Below are positions 56,705 to 64,000 of a stretch of DNA of 64,000 nt, piece after piece. The position numbers and the translations under genes are program-made. Source of the DNA: a virus; the IMG/VR virus record IMGVR_UViG_3300042892_001857, positions 1-64,000 of that record; one strand, given 5' to 3'. Numbering within the stretch: position 1 is the stretch's first letter; the number at the start of each line of letters is the position of its first letter. The notes beneath the pieces were generated by a model. That model was given only the letters and a program-made list of their open reading frames with translations, was not told where the DNA came from and did not search any database.

Positions 56705-57766
56705 ATGCCTTGTAATTCAACATACTGTATAAGCAATACCGGATTAGTAGGTGCCGACGATAATTACATTACAGGAGGAACCTATAATGGTGACACCTAT
56801 TGGTCAGGACAAACAAGTGGTTGGACCATTTATTACTCAACCGGAACAACTAGTCAATGGTGTTTATCAGATACTTTAGGAGGACCTTGTTACTTGACAG
56901 GTAAATCACCTTGTAGTAGTCTATGTCCTGATTTATCAAGTATTTATGTTTTTAGTGGTATATGTTTAACACCTACCCCAACACCTACACAGAATTGTGA
57001 TGTGTTAGATTTTTCCGCAATGTTTAATTGTGATTTTATTCAGACACAAACACCCACACCTACCGCTAGTGTTACTCCAACTCCGACAATAACACCATCA
57101 CCAACTAATTTCTGTTCAATTATTGGTATTGACGCTAGTGGATATACCTACACACCAACTCCAACACCAACACCTACCGTAACACCCACAATGTATTACG
57201 TAAATAATAGAAAAGCTCGATTACCTTTCTATTCATCCTTAATTGCTAGAAATTGTGACGCGTCCGGATTGGCTATCTTTACAACAATAGAAGGACAAAT
57301 TATATGTCCCGGCACTCAAAAATTCCAAGATTGTTTTGATAATAAACAATATTATTACGCTAACGAAATAACTGGTGTTCCAACGGGAACTCAATTTGAG
57401 TTATATTCGGTTTATTTAGCACTTGTATATTACAATGGTGTGAATGAATTAAAATGTGTCTCATATTATGGTTATGATTATAATCACGGAAACGATTCCA
57501 TAATTCAAATTACAAACCCGGTTTCGTATGGTCTTTCAACAGAAGGTGATTGTATATACTGTCAACCAGATACTGTGCCAACACCTACACCAACACGAAC
57601 TCCAACAATGACACCTACCCAAACAATGACAATGACACCAACACAAACGCCAACACAAACACACACACCAACACCAACTAATACTCCAACATCAACATTA
57701 CCAATTGTTTGTTTAGATAGTGGTATGTCAGGGTATTCATTTTCAAATACTGTGTGTCTTAGTTAA
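56705..57766 (+). CDS. Cys-rich fibre-like protein with Thr-Pro linkers
   Basis: 353 residues. Several small Cys-containing globular segments separated by Thr-Pro repeats ([39 protein letters not shown] and others). N-terminal part has YNGDTYWSG and repeated Ser/Thr. No TM. Resembles a mosaic adhesin or tail fibre; O-linked sugar on Thr would be expected if the host's glycosylation acts on it. Confidence 0.7.
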   Translation: MPCNSTYCISNTGLVGADDNYITGGTYNGDTYWSGQTSGWTIYYSTGTTSQWCLSDTLGGPCYLTGKSPCSSLCPDLSSIYVFSGICLTPTPTPTQNCDVLDFSAMFNCDFIQTQTPTPTASVTPTPTITPSPTNFCSIIGIDASGYTYTPTPTPTPTVTPTMYYVNNRKARLPFYSSLIARNCDASGLAIFTTIEGQIICPGTQKFQDCFDNKQYYYANEITGVPTGTQFELYSVYLALVYYNGVNELKCVSYYGYDYNHGNDSIIQITNPVSYGLSTEGDCIYCQPDTVPTPTPTRTPTMTPTQTMTMTPTQTPTQTHTPTPTNTPTSTLPIVCLDSGMSGYSFSNTVCLS

Positions 57767-57769
57767 TAG

Positions 57770-57796
57770 TAATAAAATAAAATAAAATAAAATAAT
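57770..57796 (+). repeat. Pentanucleotide (TAAAA)n tract before a start codon
   Basis: About five AATAA/TAAAA units end 0-3 bp before the ATG of the 57797 gene. It is the only simple-repeat tract of this kind I saw in the window. Confidence 0.65.
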
Positions 57797-59983
57797 ATGT
57801 CATTTTCAGCATCGACTTGTTTATCATATACAGGAACAACAACTTTAACGGAACCAATATCAATTTACACTTTTAGTGATGTGTTTATTACCGCAGTTAC
57901 ATTAAACCAAATAACAAATTGTCCGTTAGTTTTAACAGGAATACCTGATGGGACATCAACAATAAAGTTAAAATCAGCAAACTTTTATTGTTGTGATGTT
58001 CCTCTTACTTGTAATGACTTATGTACGACGTGTGATTTATCTTTTGATTCGTATTCAACAAGTTTAATTAGTAGAATAGTTGCAGGAAATTTAACAGGGT
58101 CTTGTCAACCAAGTATTGCTCAATATAGAATAAATTGGTTTAAAAGTCCTGATTTTACAACACCTGTATTTACATCAGGATATGGAACAGAATTTATCCC
58201 ATACAATTATACACATCCATTAACCGGTGCAACCTCACCAATGACAATCGCGGGGACTTATACACCAATTATCGATAAAATAAAATTAAACGGGTTAAAT
58301 TACTCACAAACAGGTGGAACAGGATTTATTCAAGCAAACTTAGAATGTTTTAACTCCACAACCGTTGTGGTTCAAGCGTATAGATGTGATAATGGTACCG
58401 AATCCGGGGATTATACACATAGAGTTCAGTTTTCAGGAGCATCTGCGGGAGTACAACCATTAATAATGTCATCAACTTTTGAAATTTCTGCCGCAACCAC
58501 AAATTATTTTGCATGGAAATTTGCAGGTTTTACAGTTCCTGACACTCTTACATTAACATATTATGGGTCACACTATAGTTATAACCCAATTATTTTAGAA
58601 AAGTGGGTTGTAGGTATTAATACAGAAACCAATATTGACTTATTAACTCTCCCAAAATCAGGTAAAACACCTACTTATTTTTCAAAAGTAACGTCATTAA
58701 CCTCATTAACTCGAAATACAGGTGATTATATAAAATTAGAAGTAACCCCAAATCCAAATAACAATCAAACAAATTGGGATTTTTATTTTACGTGTAAAAA
58801 TACTTTTAACTGTAACATATGTGCATACGATTATTTAAACACCCCATATAAAATAAAAGCATCATCTATCACAGGAACCACAGGTTCTTGTTCATCAATC
58901 AGTATTTCTTTTAACGTATCTGGATGTACAACAAATTCAATAGAAACTAATGATATTACACGATATCAAGCATCAGGTTTATATAGTGTTAATAATACAC
59001 AATATTATAATATATCAACAGACAATACCACACAACTACTACAAAATACTACGAGTCCATTGAAGTGGGTCTCAAATAGTTGTGGGGGAGGGTATCAAAA
59101 ATACATAGAGCCACCTACTTGTTTATCACCCGCAAATACAAATACAATATCATTTCAAAAATCTAACACTGGTCCATTTGGTCAAGGGTTTGTTCAAATG
59201 AGTTTTAATAATTTAAGTGATTTTTCCGCATACTATTCATCATTTCTAAGTATTTTACCATATTCAGGAACACCATCAACACCTTCCCTTACAACTTATT
59301 ATAGATGGTATGAATTATCAATACCGGAAAGAAGTGGTAGTCAAGTATGTGGGGATGGAACTAATATATTAAGATATCAATTTCATTATTCTAGTGTATT
59401 AACAACCGGTTTTACCTCAGGAAACTATACTATAACGATAACAATGCCAACAATAACAAATGGTATGCCACCATATAATATTTGTGATGATAATTGTCAA
59501 TCATATCACAATGGTGCAATCAATGATATTAATAATAGTTCGACCGGAACAACAAATGTTACAGCATTTACTTCAAATACCGGTTCTAGATACTTAGACC
59601 CTTTTGGGCGTGTATTCGTCTATTACCAAAACGCACCCGTAGTTGCTTCAGCATCAACCGCTTATGGATATTTTATGTATAGTGATTGGTTAAACACAAC
59701 AATGCCGTTTTCAGGTAATACATTACCTTATACACCAATCCCCACATTATCAGCATCAACGTGTAATAATTATACATCAGCAGGGACAAATGTTAGTTGG
59801 GGTGCCAGACAAATGTTCATGTATTATTATGACATAAAATTAACAGACCCTCTTAATGTCGAATCATATCAAATTTTGGCAAGACCAATTATTAATGGAG
59901 TGTATAGTTTGACATACGATACAGTTGCAACGGTAATTAATGGTGTTCTCCAATTACCTACAAACCCATTATACACATATTAA
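57797..59983 (+). CDS. Large beta-rich fibre or adhesin protein
   Basis: 728 residues, Ser/Thr/Asn/Gly-rich and Cys-containing, with no TM or enzyme motif. The N-terminus MSFSASTCLSYTGTTTLTEPISIYTF and segments SDWLN, FNVSGCTTNSIE, WDFYFTCKNTFNCNICAYDYLNTPYKI align with the partial gene at 62172 (MPTTFSAATCLTSSFV..., CLDNFNCNSCAYTNPYKI). Both are probably structural virion proteins that contact the host. Confidence 0.75.
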   Translation: MSFSASTCLSYTGTTTLTEPISIYTFSDVFITAVTLNQITNCPLVLTGIPDGTSTIKLKSANFYCCDVPLTCNDLCTTCDLSFDSYSTSLISRIVAGNLTGSCQPSIAQYRINWFKSPDFTTPVFTSGYGTEFIPYNYTHPLTGATSPMTIAGTYTPIIDKIKLNGLNYSQTGGTGFIQANLECFNSTTVVVQAYRCDNGTESGDYTHRVQFSGASAGVQPLIMSSTFEISAATTNYFAWKFAGFTVPDTLTLTYYGSHYSYNPIILEKWVVGINTETNIDLLTLPKSGKTPTYFSKVTSLTSLTRNTGDYIKLEVTPNPNNNQTNWDFYFTCKNTFNCNICAYDYLNTPYKIKASSITGTTGSCSSISISFNVSGCTTNSIETNDITRYQASGLYSVNNTQYYNISTDNTTQLLQNTTSPLKWVSNSCGGGYQKYIEPPTCLSPANTNTISFQKSNTGPFGQGFVQMSFNNLSDFSAYYSSFLSILPYSGTPSTPSLTTYYRWYELSIPERSGSQVCGDGTNILRYQFHYSSVLTTGFTSGNYTITITMPTITNGMPPYNICDDNCQSYHNGAINDINNSSTGTTNVTAFTSNTGSRYLDPFGRVFVYYQNAPVVASASTAYGYFMYSDWLNTTMPFSGNTLPYTPIPTLSASTCNNYTSAGTNVSWGARQMFMYYYDIKLTDPLNVESYQILARPIINGVYSLTYDTVATVINGVLQLPTNPLYTY

Positions 59984-59986
59984 TTT

Positions 59987-60559
59987 ATGACATCAATAAT
60001 CCTAAATAGTATCACAGGGTTAACTTACCCATACGATGTTTACGTATGTGATGTCTATGGGAATAATTGTGGATATATTGTTCAAATTAACACACCTGTA
60101 CCAGCATCTGTAGAAATTGTATTACCAATTCCATTTGATATGGCACCCGCTGTCGGTATTAAAATTATAACCTCGGATGGGTGTGAACGATTTAATATTA
60201 TTAATTGTAACTCTTTATACCCAACGCCAACCCCAACAATGACTCAAACCCCAACAAACACTCTTACTCCAACACCGACACCAACTATAACTCCAACAAA
60301 CACTCTTACTCCAACACCGACACCAACTATAACTCCAACCCACACACAAACCCCAACAAACACTCTTACTCCAACACCGACACCAACTATAACTCCAACC
60401 CACACACAAACCCCAACAAACACTCTTACTCCAACACCGACACCAACTATAACTCCAACCCACACACAAACACCTACACCGACTCCAATATATTATTTAG
60501 AACAAGCCAACGGGTTTTACATTTTACAAGCCAATGGGTCAAAAATTATTATAACATAA
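59987..60559 (+). CDS. Thr-Pro repeat fibre protein
   Basis: 190 residues. N-terminal domain (1-75) related to the protein at 56482. Residues 78-165 are almost pure Thr-Pro-x repeats ([16 protein letters not shown]), encoded by 42- and 60-bp DNA repeats. The C-terminal [16 protein letters not shown] is a compact beta hairpin. Probably an extended, flexible linker between a virion base and a tip. Confidence 0.75.
   Translation: MTSIILNSITGLTYPYDVYVCDVYGNNCGYIVQINTPVPASVEIVLPIPFDMAPAVGIKIITSDGCERFNIINCNSLYPTPTPTMTQTPTNTLTPTPTPTITPTNTLTPTPTPTITPTHTQTPTNTLTPTPTPTITPTHTQTPTNTLTPTPTPTITPTHTQTPTPTPIYYLEQANGFYILQANGSKIIIT
60259..60471 (+). repeat. Tandem 60-bp repeats, in-frame
   Basis: A 42-bp unit (60259-60300), two identical 60-bp units (60301-60360, 60361-60420) and a third unit identical for its first 51 bp (to 60471). 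All multiples of 3. Perfect identity points to recent expansion. Confidence 0.9.
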
Positions 60560-60560
60560 A

Positions 60561-60570
60561 CTATTTATAA
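60561..60570 (+). promoter_or_regulatory. CTATTTATAA box (putative late promoter)
   Basis: 10 bp before the ATG at 60581. Confidence 0.45.
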
Positions 60571-60580
60571 ATAAAAAGAT

Positions 60581-61219
60581 ATGCCAGATTTACCAATATC
60601 AGGATTACCCGAATTAACCGCTACAACCTCAAATGCAGAATATGCTGTTGAACTTTCGGGAACAACATATAAAATAAAACAATCAACATTAACACCGTTT
60701 CCGTTGGCATATGGTTTATTTGCCCAAACAGGTGATAGCGCTACGGTATCCGCAACCACTGTCGAGACTAGTGTAATAGGACCGGGTGTTGGGACTTTGT
60801 CTGTTCCTGCAAATAGTTTCAGAGTTGGTGATTCGTTTCAAGCATCATTCGATGGCGTTTTGTCTTGCATTAACACCGCAACAATCCACGTTCACGTTAG
60901 AACAACTGGTGGGACATTACTCATTGATACAGGAGTAATAGATTTGGATACCTCAACCTCAAAGCCTTGGTTATTAACACTATATTTCACGATAAGACAA
61001 ATCGGGGGAACCACCGTTGCTTCAATATCATCCGGTGGACTATTCTCCTACCTTAAAGATTCTGGACTTACCTATGAAGGATATCCATTAAGTGAGATTA
61101 ATAATACGACATTTGACACCACAATAATCAACACATTATCGGTGAATGTCCAATGGAATACCACTAATGCGGGAAATCAAATATTTTCAAGAAATTTTAC
61201 ACTTACTAAAATTTATTAA
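60581..61219 (+). CDS. Tail fibre-like structural protein
   Basis: 212 residues. N-terminal MPDLPISGLPELTATTSNAEYAVE is a form I associate with phage fibre or head-decoration proteins (ISxLPxl.....d..ipv). The rest is Thr/Ser/Val-rich beta structure (ATIHVHVRTTGGTLLIDTGVIDLD). No enzymatic motif. Separate unit with its own box. Confidence 0.7.
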   Translation: MPDLPISGLPELTATTSNAEYAVELSGTTYKIKQSTLTPFPLAYGLFAQTGDSATVSATTVETSVIGPGVGTLSVPANSFRVGDSFQASFDGVLSCINTATIHVHVRTTGGTLLIDTGVIDLDTSTSKPWLLTLYFTIRQIGGTTVASISSGGLFSYLKDSGLTYEGYPLSEINNTTFDTTIINTLSVNVQWNTTNAGNQIFSRNFTLTKIY

Positions 61220-61398
61220 TCAATAGGTTTATTTTCTCTCTTACCTAAATTTTCATATATCCTTAGAAGTTTTAAGGATTCGTAGTAATTTTTTTCTAAT
61301 CTATCAAGTTCCTTCTCAGGAACACCTTTGTCACAAGCCGTTTCGTAGACATTTTTAGCCTCAGTAACAACATTTGATATTGTGTCTATAAGTTTCAT
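61216..61398 (-). CDS. Small protein with [IL]xE-type leader
   Basis: 60 residues from the ATG at 61398 (MKLIDTISNVVTEAK); the longer frame needs a TTG and would run over the box. VTE at 11-13 is the leader signature. The remainder is a single charged helix (LDRLEKNYYESLKLLRIYENLG). It is the lone minus-strand gene in the fibre block. Confidence 0.7.
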   Translation of the reverse strand: MKLIDTISNVVTEAKNVYETACDKGVPEKELDRLEKNYYESLKLLRIYENLGKRENKPID

Positions 61399-61400
61399 AT

Positions 61401-61410
61401 CTATAAATAT
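61401..61410 (-). promoter_or_regulatory. ATATTTATAG box (putative late promoter)
   Basis: On the minus strand, 2 bp before the ATG at 61398. Confidence 0.5.
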
Positions 61411-61473
61411 CAACTACCTCACCATTTATTAACAACAAATGTCAATTATATTTTAATAAAATCAAACTTTAGA

Positions 61474-61483
61474 TTATTTATAG
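61474..61483 (+). promoter_or_regulatory. TTATTTATAG box
   Basis: 18 bp before the ATG at 61502. Confidence 0.4.
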
Positions 61484-61501
61484 TAAAATAAAACTTGTAT
61501 A

Positions 61502-62164
61502 ATGATATATTACTTTACTTCTTGCTGTGATAGAACAAAGGTTTTTGGGGTTCCAAATAACTCTAACCCGTTTGTGCCTTGGAATGGTTTCACAGATACT
61601 GTTGGAACAACATACGGACTTGTTATTGGTTCATACTCAGGATGCGTAACATATAGTGGTAGTTCAAACACCGTTATCACAAACCCGCCTATACCATTAA
61701 AAAACGTATCCTCAACTCCTCCAATATTTATTTCATATAGTTGTAATCAATGTATTATTTTATTTCCTTGTTATACACCACCCGTTGTTGTACCCCCTAC
61801 AATCATAGGATATCAAAACGAATGTGGAATTGTAACAATTTTACCAATGAGTGTAGTATGTGAAAGTTCTCCACCATCAGTTTGGGGTCTCGAAGATGGC
61901 GAAGTCTCGGTATCAATATCGGGAGGAACCGCCCCATATACCGTCACTTGGTTGAATAACGGAAATGTCTCACCAGCACTTGAAATGGTTGGAAATGGTT
62001 CATACACCGCAACTACGGTTGATTTTTATGGTGATTACACGGCAACAACAGTTTGTGAAATATTCACACCAAAAATTTGCACGTTTGGTGCTAGTATAGA
62101 AGAAACTTTTGTGGAAGAATGTCTTCCTACGGTAATGTCCGGATACACATTTGATATAACTTAA
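61502..62164 (+). CDS. Fibre-like protein with SprB-type repeat
   Basis: 220 residues. Residues 120-185 (SVWGLEDGEVSVSISGGTAP, YTVTWLNNGN, GSYTATTVDFYGDYT) match the SprB/gliding-adhesin repeat of Bacteroidota (dGsi.v.v.GGtaPYtysWsnG...GtYtvtv.D..g). N-terminal 110 residues are Cys-rich. Likely exposed virion protein; the repeat suggests recruitment from or mimicry of host surface adhesins. Confidence 0.72.
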   Translation: MIYYFTSCCDRTKVFGVPNNSNPFVPWNGFTDTVGTTYGLVIGSYSGCVTYSGSSNTVITNPPIPLKNVSSTPPIFISYSCNQCIILFPCYTPPVVVPPTIIGYQNECGIVTILPMSVVCESSPPSVWGLEDGEVSVSISGGTAPYTVTWLNNGNVSPALEMVGNGSYTATTVDFYGDYTATTVCEIFTPKICTFGASIEETFVEECLPTVMSGYTFDIT

Positions 62165-62171
62165 AACATAT

Positions 62172-64000
62172 ATGCCAACAACATTTTCAGCAGCAACCTG
62201 TCTAACATCAAGTTTCGTTTCACCGGGACCATTTAACATCTATTTAACCGATGATTATAGTTCAACACCCTTTAGTTCTGTAACAAAAAATCAACTTACA
62301 ATTGGATGTCCATTTATTTTTAGTAATATTCCTACCGGAACAACCACCCTTTACTTAAAAGATGTTAACTTACTTTATTGTTTTACAATACCTGTTAGAG
62401 ATAACAACATATGTCAAACTTGTAATTTAGGATTATCTAACTATTCTGCAACAACAATAACAAGATTGTCTTGTGGTTTTTTAACAGGGTCTTGTCAAAA
62501 TATTACGGACTATGTTATTCATTGGTATGGTCCAAACGATACAACAACATTACAAAAAAGAACCGGATTTGGTTCAGTTTTTTCAGGACAATACGATATT
62601 CCCCACCCATTTTTGGGCATATCTTCTATACCTTTACCCGAAGGTATTTACACCCCTATTATTCAAAAAGTAATTGTAAGTGGGTTAACTTTTTCAAACA
62701 CAGGTGGGACCAATAGTATATTGTTTGATGGTAATTGTCTTCCAACAACAACAATACAACCATTAACTTGTTTTAATCAAACTAACACAAAAACTGAATA
62801 TTGGGCTAGCGGTTATAATCATAACATTACATTTAGTTCACAAAGTCAAGGAATACCTCAACCAGTTTCATCAACATATGTGTTGTCTCCAACCACAAAT
62901 TTTATTGCTTGGAAATTTCAAGGTAAAGCGAATCCGGATACAATTAAATTATCATTTAGAGGTAGTAGTTATCTTAATGATATTGGATTGGAAAATTGGG
63001 TAATTGGTACAAATAGTTCCAACGCATATACTCCATCTTTAATCTCTAAATCAGCCGCAACCGCAAGTTATTTTACAAAAATAACTTGTTTAACAGGATT
63101 AACAAGAAATCCCGGTGATGAAATAATTATTGATGTAATCCCCGCAGAAGCAAATACTGATTGGGACTTACTTATAACGTGTTTAGATAACTTTAATTGT
63201 AATAGTTGTGCATATACTAACCCATACAAAATTATTGGTTCAACAATAACAGGAATTACAAATAATTGTAAAATAAACGTAAAGTTTACAGTGTCCGGAT
63301 GTTCTTCAAATACTTTATTTAGTGAGGATTATTTTAAGTATTACGATACCACCGAACTGAATGGTGTTAGTACATTATTTCAAGACGCTCAACGTATTTT
63401 ATCACAACAACAATTTGGAGGTACATTTAACAATATTAGATACGCAGACACAAATGGTAATTTACCATATGATAGTGCCGATTTTTATTATAATAATAAA
63501 GTTTGTACTTATGATTTTCAATATCCTCAAGGTGCCCTAACTAGTTGTAAAACAGACCCAAATGATATAACTTACAAAAAAACATTTTTAACTGATGGTA
63601 GCAATAGAGGAGTGTTTAGCATTACCGGTTCATCAACCGTAATATCAACATTTTACGATTCTTGGATAGCCGCCATCAACCTTTCAAACTCATTAGGATA
63701 TAACCCTAATAACACAAATTTGGGGTATTATAGATATTTTGGTTGGTATTTTCCAAAAACGAATCACCCACATGCTTGTGGTGACCAAAGTGGTACAAAC
63801 GCGGCACTAATTCACCCATCATCAACGGTATTAACCGGGACAACATCAGGCGGAAATTACTTTTTTAATATAACCGCAAATACAATCACAAGCGGATATA
63901 CCATTTCTACTTGTGATATCGATTGTGTATCACGTATTAGTGGGGTATTATCGGTTGTTAACGATTCTTCAACCGGGAATACACAATTTAATCAATACTT
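62172..64000 (+). CDS. Large fibre or adhesin protein, 3' end beyond window
   Basis: At least 609 codons, open at the window edge. Start ATG at 62172 (MPTTFSAATCLTSSFV). Related to the 57797-59983 protein, especially the TGSCQ...Y.I.W block and the Cys motif NCNSCAYTNPYKI. Ser/Thr/Asn-rich beta protein without TM. The two genes are separated by smaller fibre genes, so this is a duplicated fibre module. Confidence 0.75.
   Translation, partial: MPTTFSAATCLTSSFVSPGPFNIYLTDDYSSTPFSSVTKNQLTIGCPFIFSNIPTGTTTLYLKDVNLLYCFTIPVRDNNICQTCNLGLSNYSATTITRLSCGFLTGSCQNITDYVIHWYGPNDTTTLQKRTGFGSVFSGQYDIPHPFLGISSIPLPEGIYTPIIQKVIVSGLTFSNTGGTNSILFDGNCLPTTTIQPLTCFNQTNTKTEYWASGYNHNITFSSQSQGIPQPVSSTYVLSPTTNFIAWKFQGKANPDTIKLSFRGSSYLNDIGLENWVIGTNSSNAYTPSLISKSAATASYFTKITCLTGLTRNPGDEIIIDVIPAEANTDWDLLITCLDNFNCNSCAYTNPYKIIGSTITGITNNCKINVKFTVSGCSSNTLFSEDYFKYYDTTELNGVSTLFQDAQRILSQQQFGGTFNNIRYADTNGNLPYDSADFYYNNKVCTYDFQYPQGALTSCKTDPNDITYKKTFLTDGSNRGVFSITGSSTVISTFYDSWIAAINLSNSLGYNPNNTNLGYYRYFGWYFPKTNHPHACGDQSGTNAALIHPSSTVLTGTTSGGNYFFNITANTITSGYTISTCDIDCVSRISGVLSVVNDSSTGNTQFNQY

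Noticed and set aside
60215-60469. Long antisense reading frames rich in Trp, Cys, Gly and Val across the Thr-Pro repeats
   Set aside because: They are mirror images of the sense Thr-Pro repeats: periodic DNA opens all frames. No promoter or credible protein composition.
60259-60471. CRISPR-like direct repeats
   Set aside because: Units are contiguous with no spacers and are in frame inside a protein gene.

Overview
This window looks like part of a large, AT-rich genome of a lytic, T4-like tailed phage whose host is probably in the Bacteroidota (Flavobacteriia-like). T4-like genes are an SbcC/gp46 and SbcD/gp47 recombination pair, a DnaG-type primase, a PD-(D/E)XK nuclease, a DHH phosphoesterase, a J-domain protein, an amidase endolysin and fibre genes. 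The host call rests on four things: promoters with the Bacteroidota layout TTG-N19-TATCTTTG (six with exactly 19 bp), signal peptides ending in FSQ, a Bacteroidota histone-H1-like (Hc1) protein, and the lack of Shine-Dalgarno sequences. Terminase, portal, capsid and prohead protease genes are not in the window, so the genome must be much larger. I saw no tRNA, integrase, insertion sequence or CRISPR array.

Layout. 1-7.4 kb: glycosyltransferase, secreted nuclease, membrane proteins, SPFH lipoprotein, alarmone hydrolase. 7.5-14.2 kb: acidic orphan proteins in single-gene units on alternating strands. 14.4-29.3 kb: mostly minus-strand operons with ferritin-like, tRNA nucleotidyltransferase-like, Nudix, DUF192, DHH and peptidoglycan-binding proteins, a DNA methyltransferase, and a second orphan run. 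29.3-37.8 kb: thiol redox pair, PcfJ-like protein, tandem LRR paralogues, Dam. 37.9-46.8 kb: DnaJ, small proteins including the Hc1-like histone, a large modular acidic protein, then a lysis cassette with amidase and spanin-like pair. 46.8-56.4 kb: a sigma factor and the replication/recombination operon. 56.5-64 kb: plus-strand secreted-looking fibre or adhesin genes with Thr-Pro linkers.

The most interesting pattern joins two observations. About sixteen otherwise unrelated proteins share a short amphipathic N-terminal leader ending in [I/L/V]-x-E. This matches the T4 capsid-targeting sequence and gp21 prohead-protease site (L/I-x-E). Most of these genes also carry their own ATATTTATAA-like box 2-16 bp before the start codon, a box not seen at the replication and metabolism operons, which use Bacteroidota-type promoters. 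I infer a late regulon of capsid-packaged, co-injected cargo proteins, possibly read by the phage sigma factor at 46.8 kb. Predicted cargo includes a DHH phosphoesterase, a peptidoglycan-binding protein, PcfJ/LRR proteins and a modular protein with a zinc ribbon, an EF-hand and internal copies of the leader.
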